Shown here in pieces: positions 10,022 through 20,222 of a stretch of DNA of 64,000 bases. Within the stretch, counting starts at the first letter, position 1. Each line of letters begins with the position of its first letter. Made by a program: the position numbers and the translations under genes. The stretch comes from Carpediemonas membranifera (Eukaryota > Fornicata), in assembly GCA_019828565.1 (NCBI GenBank), contig JAHDYR010000002.1, forward strand, positions 124,001 through 188,000, in the 5' to 3' direction. The notes beneath the pieces are model-generated. The model made no database searches. It had not been told where the DNA came from and saw nothing but the letters and a program-made list of their open reading frames with translations.

Positions 10022-12189
10022 AAGACAATGACACGGAGCGCCTGATTCAACTAACGAACCAGCTCAAGTCCATCACAAACGGATACAATGCCGTTAACGA
10101 CGAGATCCGCATAATGAACTCTCTTGCAGGTAGGCTTAACCTTGATATTGTGCGGATATCTCCTGTTACCTCGAAGATCAAGTCTCTCGCGTGTAATATC
10201 CAGAATATGGAGGAGATAGAATCACTTCTCCAATCTGACACCGCTTGGAGGAGATTTATCCGCAGTCACGTTCCCGCCAACATTCAGCACAGGGTAACGG
10301 CGAGAAGGTCTGATCAGGCCAATCAGGAATATGAGCTCGACCTCATCACCCATGTCGAAGCTCCTCTTGATGTTGTACGATCATATATTCAGGGCGACTC
10401 GGCCCATGCAGAGCACGTTGCAGGAAAGATCGTCGTCTTCTATGACTCAGAGCAGGACCGTGAGACTCACTATAGCATCATGAAAGAGCAAGGCCTCACC
10501 CCTCGGATGCAGACGAGTGCAAGATATACCCATGTATATCATGCATCATTTGATATCATGGAGTATTATCGCCAAGCGGTTGCATTCCCCGTATCGCTGG
10601 AGACGTCACGATCCGGGCGCAAGAGTGCAGCTCGGACATTTAGACGACAGAGTCATTCCGCTGAGACGGGGACGATCCCACTCGTGTTAGAGGTGTGGGT
10701 CGATGCGTGGAGAGGGCTGACAACCGCTGTTAAGATTCGTTTCCTCGACGACTCCCACAAAGTCTTTCCGTCTGGTGCGACTCCTCCTTTCCGGATTCTT
10801 GAATACAACGGCCCAGAAAGTCTCATCACTGAGCACTTTGCCTTCATTGAACAGTCCATCGAGAGCACACACCGCGAGGTGCTGGAAGTCAGGAACACGG
10901 GTCTCCTCTGCCGAGTAACGCGTGTCTTTATTATCGCTGACCATCCAGCCATGTCCAAGGTTTGCGGGGCACTCATTGGAGGCAATTACCCCTCGCCATT
11001 CAGTCCCGTTCATTCGAAGAACAAGGGCTGGAGTCCCTTTGGTCGCACCCCGCGCTGCACCTTGGCAGATATCCTGCTGGCGAAGCATAAGTCACAGTTC
11101 GACACTATTATGGACAGAGAGGCCAAATGGGGATCCTTCTATAACCATCAGAAGAAGTGCATCGCTCCCACTTTGTTTGAGACGTCGACTGCGTCGCTGC
11201 CCAGAGACTGCGTCTTCTTATTCCCTCCAATCATGCATGTCAGTCATGACTTTGTGTCGTTGATTCATGCCATGTGCCGCATGTTCAAGCCAGAGCCAAT
11301 TGACCCGGAGAGCGACCCTCGTCAAATTAAGGAGGTGAAGGCAAGGAACGCGATGCTAGCGAATCTGGCGTCGTTTGAGCCACCCAGCCGTACGACGGGC
11401 TGCAACGAGCAAGTCAAGGGGAGAAAGATGATAGCATCGATTGGACTTAAGCTGCATCGTGCGTTCCCGCCCCCCGTGCAGTCATTATTCATACTCGCTA
11501 CATACCTCCAGGAGCACTACTAACCCCACGAGGATGTAACTGAGAACATGGTCGTGTGGCATCGCTTGACAGCACTTCTCGTGCACCTCTTCTCTGTGAC
11601 CATGTGTCTTAGCACATCTAACACGGTTGCCCCAGACATTCCGATCCGTCAACCATCTGCGACTCCCGATACGGCGCCGTGTGTTGATACACTTCACGGA
11701 TTGGCGCGTATTGCCGCGCTGCCGGATATACAAGCGAAGACTCGGGCTTCCCTTGGTCGAGTCATCGAAGAGTGCTTTGAACGTGATTTCATTGGGAATC
11801 AGGAGAGTCGAGTGCGATTGCGTCAGAACCAGACGGTTCTTGAGAGCACTATTCTGAAGGAGCAGGTTGAGTTGCTGTTCAGATGCCTTCGTGGAGTGAT
11901 TTCCTACGGAAGACGCGAAACAGATGTCCCACCCCAGTCACCCCTGAAACATATGCGCATTCATAAGTGTTGTAAGGATGCCAATTGGTGGCTTCGTATC
12001 CGGAGTGTGCATTCTAAGACGCTGACAGCGACTGAGTGCCAAAAGCTGCACATGGTGTTTACGAAGGAAGTCAACGGCCTATGGCACACTGTATTGTCGA
12101 AAGCAGACTGTACCTTTGACTCAGACTGGCTGTATGTTCCCATTCACGAGCAGGGACACACTCTTGATGTTTGCATATGTAAGAGATAG
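10021..12189 (+). pseudogene. Unrecognised RNase H-fold protein, copy 1 (5'-truncated, in-frame TAA)
   Basis: The frame is open from the junction at 10021, before the first ATG (10114), so the 5' end is missing. It runs in one frame to 12189, interrupted only by TAA at 11521. Copy 2 at 60.4-62.9 kb aligns along the whole length, including across the TAA, where copy 2 reads TAC. Shared blocks are VDAWRG, TPPFR, IIADHPA, TLADIL, PPIMH and TGCNEQ, then on the other side of the TAA a block FERDFIGNQ and HKCC...W.IRS. Predicted order strand (ending in D of DAW), two strands, helix, strand (ending in D of ADH) matches the core of RNase H-like transposases. I cannot name the family. The TAA could be a mutation or separate two proteins. 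Confidence 0.55.
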
Positions 12190-12867
12190 TAAAGATCGGA
12201 TTTAGTCTCGCGGTCAATCTCACGTGGCCCAGAGCAGCGTGCTCCTGGAATCAACAGGGCATAAAACACCCTGCGTATTCCGGTAGCACACCGTTCTGAC
12301 TCATACGTCCGTCTCTGGTTGTCGTATACAGGTCTATTTACGTGTTTGGCGATGGCGCTCCCTTAAATCTGCTTGAACAGCGTGTCGTGGCTGTCAGTAT
12401 GCTGCAAATGTCTCAGCGAGAAAGGAGTCACCAATCGCGTTCAGCTTTCTTGTTTCTCGCCTGATAAGGCTCGTAATATCGTTCAAGCGTGAATCTATGA
12501 AGTAATGGGACTGAATGGCCTCTATTGCGTCAATTTCTTGCGTAATCGTTGTTGAATGGCCTAGAATAGATGTTGCAGCTGCTTCCAGCTCCTGTTGCAT
12601 GCTAAATGCTGTGTTTTGGACAATTGGCCGTGTTCAGGCAGAATTTTTTCGTGCAAAGTGCAGGCTAATACCCGTCCTTAAACTGTGGGATCAGCCGCTG
12701 GGTAAATATACTGAGAAAAAACCATATAGCTGAGTTCACTGTCTTGTGCTGAATACGGTGGCGCCATTTATTTCTCTGAATCGCTAAGTTTTGTCAGCGT
12801 TGACCGCGCACGACCGGTCGTCCTTACGCGATGTCACCAACACCATCATATTCTTCCCCCTGATATT
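12190..12867. other. Mostly gene-free stretch after copy 1
   Basis: No convincing gene. A minus-strand ORF of 68 codons with an ATG at 12600 (12394-12600) has a regular hydrophobic pattern (a possible coiled coil, ITQEIDAIEAIQS) but no recognisable domain. It is left as doubtful. No copy of the inverted repeats seen around copy 2 was found here. Confidence 0.3.
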
Positions 12868-13350
12868 CTACGTGTCCCCCAGTCTGGATTCGTGGTCTGC
12901 AATATTCACAGAGATATTCGCCTTCTCTTTCGCGAATTTGACTTTTTTAATTATATAAATAGGGCGCGTATAGCGCCACAAGCAGGAAGGTGCTGCCGAG
13001 TTTGTAGCGTAGGCCACAACGTGACCACGAACGGTCTGGCCCTCAGTCGCACTGCGCACGATCACCCCACGCACACTCTGGACCGTTGGATGCCGCTCAG
13101 TGATGTCCGGCAGATCGGGCAACGTAATGATGCCCGTAGCGCCATCCACCGAATCATCGCTGGACGAAACGTCGTCGGGAGCTGGTTCCTCGACGGGAGA
13201 AGGCTCTGGAGCTGCAGGAGTCGGTGGGGGCACGGCGCTACCGCAATGCTTGCGCTTAAGTGCGCGGAGACGAGAAACAAAGGCCGAAGCCGTAGAGTTG
13301 GATGAAAACTCGGTGATTAAGGCATCCAGATCCGCTTCAAGGGCGCTCAT
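12868..13350 (-). CDS. Hypothetical protein with acidic/proline-rich linker
   Basis: About 160 residues from ATG 13350. The N-terminus is a short helix-rich segment (MSALEADLDALITEFSSN... to LRALKRKHCG). A Pro/Glu/Ser/Asp linker follows (about residues 40-75), then a strand-rich tail with ITLPDLPDI and VRGVIVRSATEGQTVRGHVV. No family is recognised. It lies among retroelement debris, yet coding bias looks acceptable. The hairpins just upstream (13364-13424) would lie in its promoter or leader. It may be host or element-derived. Confidence 0.3.
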   Translation of the reverse strand: MSALEADLDALITEFSSNSTASAFVSRLRALKRKHCGSAVPPPTPAAPEPSPVEEPAPDDVSSSDDSVDGATGIITLPDLPDITERHPTVQSVRGVIVRSATEGQTVRGHVVAYATNSAAPSCLWRYTRPIYIIKKVKFAKEKANISVNIADHESRLGDT

Positions 13351-13363
13351 TAGGGCGTACGAG

Positions 13364-13424
13364 ACCTTTGTTCGAAAACAAAGGTCCATTTACATTAGTT
13401 ACATGTGCAGAAATATGGACCTTG
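13364..13424. repeat. Nested hairpins
   Basis: ACCTTTGTT/AACAAAGGT forms a perfect 9-bp stem with loop CGAA (13364-13385). Overlapping it, AAGGTCCAT and ATGGACCTT form a second perfect 9-bp inverted repeat about 25 nt apart. They may be the end of a small non-autonomous element or a short LTR. No direct-repeat partner was identified. Confidence 0.45.
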
Positions 13425-13429
13425 AGGGT

Positions 13430-13979
13430 GCACACTGACCTAGTCTACCCAACTTTAGACGAGGAATACCGTGGTAACACTCATAGTTCGCCATTTATTG
13501 ATCGTCATCGATTTCTGAAGGCTCGTTCGGGCCGATCCCTAATTCCCAAAACCAAAGGCCGAGTTCAAGAGATAACAACGGCCTTCTTACCCCAAAGGCT
13601 AATGGCATAGATATTGATGTTCTTAATTTGAGAAGGAAGGCCTTAAGCCGTTCCAAGAAGCAACGCAACGAGCAGAAGAAGAAAAATCGCCAGAACTCGC
13701 GAACGAGGCCGAATTGAGGCCTCTAAAGGCGTTTTTCACCTGCACCTATGTAAGTATGGGCGCTTCGGGCTACATACCCGAAGACTTTTCCATCTACGTC
13801 TCATTATGCACTTTAAGGCATTAGATCGAGATAATCAAATTTCAAACGGCCCTTTTAGGGTCCGTGGAGGGGCAGAGGACCCCGGTAAGACATCGCATAA
13901 CATAGCTAGCTAACCCAGTGGTACCACAATGATTGAATCCGTTCGGATCCCGAATCTTTTTCAAGATTCTCAAACCAGC
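13430..13979. other. Decayed, gene-free sequence
   Basis: Between the hairpins and the gag fragment I see no gene. The sequence is interrupted by stops in all frames and may be old retroelement DNA. Confidence 0.3.
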
Positions 13980-14142
13980 CTATTCTGGCAACTCATATGA
14001 GGTGTTCGCCTGGCATCCCTGCCAAGGATGTCGCCAAAGGTGTCTGAAGAGTTGGCCCCCCGACGTCCCGGAGGTCACTTGAGTTTTAGAGCGTTCGCTC
14101 ATATTCTTGTCATGGCTCTGCGAGCCATGGGGAGGCAGTGTC

Positions 14143-14236
14143 GTGGGTCCTACCCACATGTTACACAGAAATAGATTTACACAGTCATCAACAGTCAAAC
14201 GACACCCATTGTGTCGACTCTTCTCTTTGTAAACCC
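14143..14236 (+). repeat. Dispersed LTR-like repeat, copy 2
   Basis: Aligns to the reverse complement of 3899-3992, with the same GTGGGTCCTACCCA edge, central GTGTCGAC hairpin and TTTGTAAA edge. It directly truncates a minus-strand gag fragment (14240-14633), as expected for a solo LTR or an insertion edge. Confidence 0.5.
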
Positions 14237-14239
14237 TTT

Positions 14240-14633
14240 TTACCTTTGTTTGGCCCGAGGACCACAACAGAGCCTGTCCGCGGAACGCGAAGGCTCGGAG
14301 GTATGTTTCGATGACAGAGTCGTCTTCTTCGAGAGCCAAGCAGGCGAGCGTATTATTGAACTTGGTGTTGAGCCTCGAGACCTCGATCGGGGTGAAAGAT
14401 GATAGCTTCATTCGAAGCAGATTGAGGCATTGCTCCTGTCGCTTAGGGCGCAGGACGGAGGCAAGCCGACTGATGGCTGCGTTCTCGCCAGACTTTCTCA
14501 GCTTGGACTTGTGTTTCTTTTCAGATAAGTCCTGAAGGACAGGATCGTCCTCAGCGAGCGTCGGTTCGTCTATCTTGGGAATGGCCAGCATTTGGCACAC
14601 AAACGAGCGCACCTCGGCGGATAAGAGCTTCAC
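14240..14633 (-). pseudogene. Ty3/gypsy gag fragment
   Basis: About 130 residues. The block LLRMKLSSFTPIEVSRLNTK followed by FNNTLACLALEEDDSVIETYLRAF aligns to the gag at 3.1-3.9 kb (LFRLRANSFDTVQVARVNRK). The similarity ends at the LTR-like repeat. The open frame continues through that repeat to 13980, which is fortuitous. The start lies near 14633 but the true N-terminus is not defined. Confidence 0.5.
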
Positions 14634-14945
14634 CAGTTTGGTTTTCCCGCCGAGGGCGCGTTAATCCAACAGTTCGGTGTAGAACGCGCTGAAAGCGTCG
14701 AAAGTAGCTGTCTTGAGCATCGGGGTGTCATTCTTGGGGTTCTTCATACGTTTGAAAGTACTAGTACTGTGGTTGATGAAGAAGGTAATGCTAATTTGCC
14801 TTTTCGGGGCTTTTTCCTCACTCTCTCTGATTTACCTTCTATTAACATGTGGTGATGCCATTAGGTCTATTTTTCATTTAACGGGCAATAAAATATTAAC
14901 ATAATGAGCATACCCAGCGAACCCATGGCTTCCCAGCCCCGTCAT

Positions 14946-15761
14946 TCAGACCTTCCCCTTGTACTCGATCTTAACCTTGGCCACGACGTCCTGCGCGGTC
15001 ATGCAGTCCGGGTAGACCGACTGCCAGTCATTCATGTGCTTGTGGGAGGTCAGGATGTGGTTGTAAAGATGCTCTTTTCGAACAAACGTCTCGCCACACT
15101 GCGGCATACGGCAGACGAACGGCCTGTCTCCTACGTGCTTCCGTTTGTGGAAAATAAGCCTCTCCTTGCGACTAAAGGCCCTACCGCAGCCTTCCCACTC
15201 ACATATCCACTGGTTCTCGCAGTGTACCTCCTTCATGTGGCGCTTAAGCTGCCCATTCGTCCCAAATGTACGCTTACACTGGCTGCAAATGAACTTATCG
15301 AACGGGTGGTTCTCATTGGCATGCTGCACTATCTGTAGCACGCTCTTGACTACGACGTGGCAGTATGGGCATTGGATGTCCATTGCATGGTCGGGCATGT
15401 TCTCAAGCTGATCCATTGACGCTTTCATATCGCCCATCGGAGCACGCATGTGCGCGTTCAGGCGGTGTTTAGAGCGGTTGGGGCGGAGAACGGGCTTGAG
15501 CCTGAGGGCTGTGGGGAGGGGGGCCTTTGGATGGCTCATGGACGGCATTGAGTGGGTATCCGTGCTTATTTGGGGAATAGGTGCCGGCTGTGGAGGAACA
15601 AGATGCGCGTTCATGAGAATAGAGGGCTCGCGGAACGGTAGCGTGTCCAAATCATGGTCAATTTGCAGTTTGTGGTGATAGCCGGTGGGATCGACGCTGA
15701 GATTCGGCCCATCCATCATATGATGACTCTTATCAATGATAAAGTTATCATCTCCGAACAT
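14946..15761 (-). CDS. C2H2 zinc-finger protein (tandem fingers)
   Basis: 271 residues from ATG 15761. The N-terminal 120 residues are low-complexity, rich in Pro, His and Met. From about residue 130 there are four consecutive zinc fingers: CPYC...H....H, CSQC...H....H with the linker-like VHCENQW, CEWEGCGRAF...H...H followed by VGDRPFVC, and CRMPQCGETF...H....H. The C-x4-C type fingers and GDRPFVC linker are of the TFIIIA/KRAB-type nucleic-acid-binding class, so a DNA- or RNA-binding role in the nucleus is likely. I cannot assign it to a named factor. It is the 3'-most gene of the minus-strand host block. Confidence 0.85.
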   Translation of the reverse strand: MFGDDNFIIDKSHHMMDGPNLSVDPTGYHHKLQIDHDLDTLPFREPSILMNAHLVPPQPAPIPQISTDTHSMPSMSHPKAPLPTALRLKPVLRPNRSKHRLNAHMRAPMGDMKASMDQLENMPDHAMDIQCPYCHVVVKSVLQIVQHANENHPFDKFICSQCKRTFGTNGQLKRHMKEVHCENQWICEWEGCGRAFSRKERLIFHKRKHVGDRPFVCRMPQCGETFVRKEHLYNHILTSHKHMNDWQSVYPDCMTAQDVVAKVKIEYKGKV

Positions 15762-16072
15762 TCTGCTTCTGTTGGCTCAAACACTGATTGTTGGATGAAT
15801 GGTCCGGAAGTCAGCAAAAATGAAGTCATCGCCCGACAGACACGGGAGGGCCCGAAAGACTACCATGGACCCCCTGATCGGACACGGATCCTCTGCCCTA
15901 CGTTCACGAGCTTGGAGTCGAGAGTGAATGGGAGCACGCCGATGTTGCAAAACTGCGGGGGGAGACAACTCCCATTGCAACCGTGATCTCCGCCAACAGC
16001 TCTTGGGGTCAACAACAGCCTCGTCATCCCCAATACGTCTCTCTCTACACTTCGCTACGCTTATACACTCAT

Positions 16073-17593
16073 TTACCTGACCTGGTTCCTGAGGATCTGA
16101 TCGATTTCCTTGACCTTATTCTGCACATCCTCGTCCGACCCCCCAAACACCTTACCCTGTTCGTTCTGCAGCACGTATGTGGCCGTAGCGTGGGTGCACC
16201 TCCAGTACCTCGACCTTGAGTCAAACTGCCCGCCCGAGATAAACGCGTAGTCTCCTGCCGGGGTGACGTTCTGTGCCCTGAGGAACTTGCTGGTCTCCAG
16301 GGCCTGGTGGTAGTGGGGGATCGGGAAGTCCGGGTCCTTCCACACCGGGACGAACACCACGAATGACAGAGGCACCCCGGCCTGCTCAGCCCGCTCGAGC
16401 TGGGCATTTACGAGGTCGGCCGTGCGGTCCATGACCTCGAGTGTGAAGGGCGGGTTGGCCTCGTACGACCCGCTGGTAATGCCAAGGTCGAAGGCAGACC
16501 CGAGGGACCCGAAGAAAACGTCGATGTCGGGGAAGGCGGAGCAGTAGTGGGAGAAGTAGCAGTTCGTGGGCGAGGCGAAGAGCTCCATGCCCACACCAAA
16601 GGCAGTCACCAGATGCTCGAAGACGGCCTCGGGGGCGGCCGCGTGGAAGGCACGGCCCTGGAACCGAGATGGACCAAAGAAAGTGTTGTAGCGGAGTAGG
16701 AGGACGAACACAGCCCTGTTGAAGTGGACGAGGTCCGGGTCAGCGGTGCAGTGTCGCGTGTACAGCTCCTTGAGCTTGCTGAGGTGCAGCTTACCAATGT
16801 GGAGCCGCTTGTTGCCGTGGTCGACGGCACAGTCGTCCCTCCCCTCAGTAATAGTCACGGCAGCAGTGGAGTCGCCCTCCTGCCTCTGGGGCCTGGTCCC
16901 GAGCTGCGCCTCGGTCGTCTGGATCAGGTGCGAGTGGATCGACCGCATGGCCGAGTCAAACACGGGTCTCAGGGTAGCACGGACGGTCTTACACGCCTCG
17001 ACGAACGCTGTGACGTCAGGTCTGTCCGGCTCGAGGGTCTTGTCCATTGCTGCGAGGGCAGCGGGCACGTCCTCCGAGGCCTTCCCATGGTCAGTCCAGT
17101 CAGACACGGCCTTCTTGTACTCAGCAGCGAACTGGCGCAGGTGTCCTACGTTGTCGAACAGTGTGGTGAGGGGGATGGGGAAGGCCTCGTATAGGTCCGT
17201 CTCGAGCACAGAGGAGGAGACAAGCACCTCGGGGCACCGCAGGACGGGGTCGGCAGAGGACTTGGGGGTCTCTGCAACCATCTCGAACAGCCAGCGGTTG
17301 AAGGATTCCTTGCGGGGCCTGGTGTGGAGCTGGTCCTTGCAGATCTTGATGTACTCGTCGCGGAGCTTCAGAACAATGTCCGCACGCCACATTTCTTCGG
17401 AAACAGTGGGCATAAGGCGATCTACCTCATCAATAGAGGACTGAATGGCTTCGGCTGATGAGTCTACGGGAGATTCTGCGGGGCACAGTGTTTTGCAATC
17501 AAGGAGGAAGTTCCACGGGTTGATGATGGGGCGATCCCTCTCACGATACGGTGCATCACGGCGTCTACCATCATTTCTTCCACGACGACCCAT
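16073..17593 (-). CDS. PCIF1: PCIF1-like mRNA cap adenosine-N6 methyltransferase
   Basis: 506 residues, ATG at 17593. The C-terminal two-thirds matches the PCIF1 (CAPAM) catalytic region: LHLSKLKELYTRH, LLLRYNTFFG, FGVGMELFASPTNCYFSHYC, SAFPDIDVFFGSLGSAFD, then the catalytic NPPF (about residues 380-383) and LSFVVFVPVWKDP. In that family NPPF binds the target adenine and S-adenosylmethionine is the donor. The product is m6Am at the first transcribed nucleotide of capped pol II transcripts. The N-terminus is basic (RRGRNDGRRR) and lacks the WW domain of the animal protein, so recruitment to pol II must differ. The eIF4E-like gene starts 131 bp upstream on the same strand. Confidence 0.85.
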   Translation of the reverse strand: MGRRGRNDGRRRDAPYRERDRPIINPWNFLLDCKTLCPAESPVDSSAEAIQSSIDEVDRLMPTVSEEMWRADIVLKLRDEYIKICKDQLHTRPRKESFNRWLFEMVAETPKSSADPVLRCPEVLVSSSVLETDLYEAFPIPLTTLFDNVGHLRQFAAEYKKAVSDWTDHGKASEDVPAALAAMDKTLEPDRPDVTAFVEACKTVRATLRPVFDSAMRSIHSHLIQTTEAQLGTRPQRQEGDSTAAVTITEGRDDCAVDHGNKRLHIGKLHLSKLKELYTRHCTADPDLVHFNRAVFVLLLRYNTFFGPSRFQGRAFHAAAPEAVFEHLVTAFGVGMELFASPTNCYFSHYCSAFPDIDVFFGSLGSAFDLGITSGSYEANPPFTLEVMDRTADLVNAQLERAEQAGVPLSFVVFVPVWKDPDFPIPHYHQALETSKFLRAQNVTPAGDYAFISGGQFDSRSRYWRCTHATATYVLQNEQGKVFGGSDEDVQNKVKEIDQILRNQVR

Positions 17594-17723
17594 AATTGGC
17601 GAGAAAATACGTCAGCGACTTCTGAGCCTTAAAGTGCGGTTTTCGACGAATGCGGCATTCCTCGCCTCCAACGCAGTGCCCGAGCCCCCTCACAGACAAC
17701 CAGCCAAATAATCACTACTTTAC

Positions 17724-19898
17724 TCATCCAATCACGAGCACGAACGCCACCACAGACACTGCGAGCAAAACCACGGCGCCCAACGCTCCCGCCAATACAA
17801 GCCCGTCGCCCGCACTCACAGCAGCTGTGACCTTCGCGCCAAGGAGCATGCGGAGTATCCTGAAGAAGAGCACCTTGATGAGCTCGGACACGGGTGCCTC
17901 CAGGGCGTTAAGACCGTCGTCTGAGGCGTCCACGTGGCCCTCATCGTCCTTGACCTCATGCTCAGCCACACGGGAGGGCCTGGCTCTCCGCTTCTTCTTC
18001 TTGCCCTTCTCCTTGGGCTCGTCTCTCTTACTCTGGGTAGGCTCAACCTTCTTGGTCTTTTGTACTTTCGTCTTGAGAGTGACCTCGACGTCTCTTCCTT
18101 CAGCCCATGCCTTCTCCTCCTCTGTGGCAGGCTCGACAGCGCGGTGCTTGAGGCTGGGGGTGGGTGGATTCGAACCCGAGCTCATTGCTTCTCTCTTGCC
18201 CTTGCGGGCGGTGCGGCCCTGATCCTTCCCAGAAGCTGAGGGGGATGTCTTTCCTGTCTTGGTAGCAGGAGCGGGCTTCTTCTCAGCCTTGGCATGCTTG
18301 GGCGTCTTCTTCTCCCTCACATTCACGTCGACAGGCTCGGGGCTCTTCAGCTCGAGGACCTGCTCGACCTCAGTTACGGCCACCTCCCGAACAAGAGGGG
18401 ACCCGACCTCAGCTTCCCCACTGGGCAGAGTGAAGCCCTGCCTGGCTGCTGGGGGTGGGGTTGAGGGGATGGGGTTGTTGGGCACATGCGTGTTGTTGTT
18501 GCTGGAGCTCGAGGCAAGAACATGCGGGCGATCAGACTCGGCAACCTTGCGGCGACGCATGGCGTAGAACTGGCGCTTGACCTCCTTCTCGTCTCCGGCC
18601 ACAGTCTTGGCCCTACCCTGCCTAGGGCCCATGCCACCACCCCGACCGTGGTGGTTGTTGTTGAGTCGCCGAGTCACGGGACCAGGAGTCGCGTTCGAGT
18701 CGGCTCGGGCCTTGGTTACGGTGACAACGTCCGGGACAGGCTGGGGTTCCTCAAAGGAGGGGCTGGGTGAGGAGACAGAGACGGGGATCGGCTTTTCCAC
18801 CACTATGGCCATCGTGGCCGACTCGCGGGCAATGGGGGTCGGGCCAGCGACAGCAGCTGCGAAAGAAAGCTTGGGCTTGATGGTCCTAGGTGGTGAGGGC
18901 GCCTTGGGCGGGCTCCGAGGACTGGCATGTGCCCCGTTTCGCAGGTTTGCCCAACGATCGATGTCGCGACCGGGGCTCGGGCTCTTCCCGCTGGCTCCGT
19001 CCCTGTAGAGCATGGGACGTTCGAACGGCAGGTTGGGCTTCATCTTGGTGACGAAAGAAGTAGCCCTCGATCTGTTGGGGCTTGAGGTGGCAGAGATGCT
19101 GAGGTCGCTAATGTCGCCCCAACGGACGCTACCAGGCGACTGGTGGGTGAAGGAATCAGCGTCCATGCTCTCCGCTCCGCTGTCGATAGAGCTAAACTCG
19201 GCTTTGAGGCCGTCGAGCAGAGCTTCGAACGAGACGACCCTGTCGTCACCTAACTGGGTCAGGTCTCCAGTAGAAGGGCGGCGGGACATGGCGCGAGAGG
19301 CGGGGAGTGAGGTCAGCATAAACTGCTTCTTCGGGGAGGGTGTCGCGTTGGCTGGGGCGGGGGCGACGCTCGTGGAGCTGATGAGCTCATGGTGCAGGGT
19401 AAACTTCATCTTCCGGCCGGAATACAGGCCTCTGCGACGGAGGGCGCGGCGTAGGGCGTTGATGTAGCGCTGATCGATGATGGAGGTCCACACTGTAAAC
19501 GTAGCCTTGTGGGCTTTGACCGAGAGGCAGACTCCGGTGACGTGTTTGAGCAGGACGGCCTCAATGCGCCTCTTGATGAACAGATCGATCACTGACTCCC
19601 AGTTCTTCTGAATATCGGCCTCGCCGGTCGGCCAGAGGAAGGATAGGTGGCCGCCATCGATGTTTTGAGGGGCTTCCCAGGTTGGAGGGACGCCTTCTTC
19701 GAATATTTTCACGGTGAAAGGCGTATCGAGAGCGCTAATATTCATATATGGCCTGATGGCTGCATCGAACTCCTCTTCGGTGCGGCAGCAGGCGATACTT
19801 GCTTTCGCAGCGCGTACCTGATACTCGGAAGCGGAAATGCCGGTATGCGGCGTCTTATTGTTATCGAAGTAAAGCTGGAGCGGCTTGAAGCGTGCCAT
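17724..19898 (-). CDS. eIF4E-like cap-binding domain fused to a disordered tail and C-terminal membrane anchor
   Basis: 724 residues from ATG 19898 (the frame is open further but without ATG). Residues about 1-160 align with eIF4E: FTVKIFEEGVPPTWEAPQN (W74-E75 correspond to the cap-stacking Trp and its Glu), GGHLSFLW, NWESVIDLFI, GVCLSVKAHKATFTVWT. The first cap-stacking Trp (W56 of human eIF4E) has no clear counterpart. Residues 160-660 are low-complexity, rich in Ser, Pro and Lys. The last 26 residues form a hydrophobic helix ending at the C-terminus, preceded by an amphipathic stretch, as in tail-anchored proteins. This would tether a cap binder to a membrane. Such a fusion is not an arrangement I know from the family. 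The frame is continuous with no gap. Confidence 0.7.
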   Translation of the reverse strand: MARFKPLQLYFDNNKTPHTGISASEYQVRAAKASIACCRTEEEFDAAIRPYMNISALDTPFTVKIFEEGVPPTWEAPQNIDGGHLSFLWPTGEADIQKNWESVIDLFIKRRIEAVLLKHVTGVCLSVKAHKATFTVWTSIIDQRYINALRRALRRRGLYSGRKMKFTLHHELISSTSVAPAPANATPSPKKQFMLTSLPASRAMSRRPSTGDLTQLGDDRVVSFEALLDGLKAEFSSIDSGAESMDADSFTHQSPGSVRWGDISDLSISATSSPNRSRATSFVTKMKPNLPFERPMLYRDGASGKSPSPGRDIDRWANLRNGAHASPRSPPKAPSPPRTIKPKLSFAAAVAGPTPIARESATMAIVVEKPIPVSVSSPSPSFEEPQPVPDVVTVTKARADSNATPGPVTRRLNNNHHGRGGGMGPRQGRAKTVAGDEKEVKRQFYAMRRRKVAESDRPHVLASSSSNNNTHVPNNPIPSTPPPAARQGFTLPSGEAEVGSPLVREVAVTEVEQVLELKSPEPVDVNVREKKTPKHAKAEKKPAPATKTGKTSPSASGKDQGRTARKGKREAMSSGSNPPTPSLKHRAVEPATEEEKAWAEGRDVEVTLKTKVQKTKKVEPTQSKRDEPKEKGKKKKRRARPSRVAEHEVKDDEGHVDASDDGLNALEAPVSELIKVLFFRILRMLLGAKVTAAVSAGDGLVLAGALGAVVLLAVSVVAFVLVIG

Positions 19899-20222
19899 GG
19901 TCGGTGTTGCGGAGTTCTGGGTCTGCTTCCTTCGAGTCGAAACTTGAGATATCCTGCGATCCGCCCGATCTCCGATTGCTCGGGCGGGTGCGCCGGTCAG
20001 GATGGTCAGCTGAGGCCAAGTTAAGAAGAGTTGGCGGTTATCGAAATTTTTGAGCTCTGGGTGGCTTAAACTGCCAAGGCAAAAATCACGGAGGACACCG
20101 GCATGACACGCTAAAATGGTGGAGTGATTATGGATACTCCATTCAACTCCTTGGCTATTTCGGTCATCTATCAGGCCTCGACAGTTTACGATTTCCACAG
20201 TTTCTGCAGCTTCAGTTCTCAA

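Noticed and set aside
11521-11523. TAA reassigned to a sense codon, as in some diplomonads
   Set aside because: TAA ends the cathepsin B and PCIF1 genes at the expected C-termini, so TAA is a stop here.
12394-12600. 68-codon minus-strand ORF as a gene
   Set aside because: No domain, no clear promoter context and no second copy; kept only as a note in the gap description.
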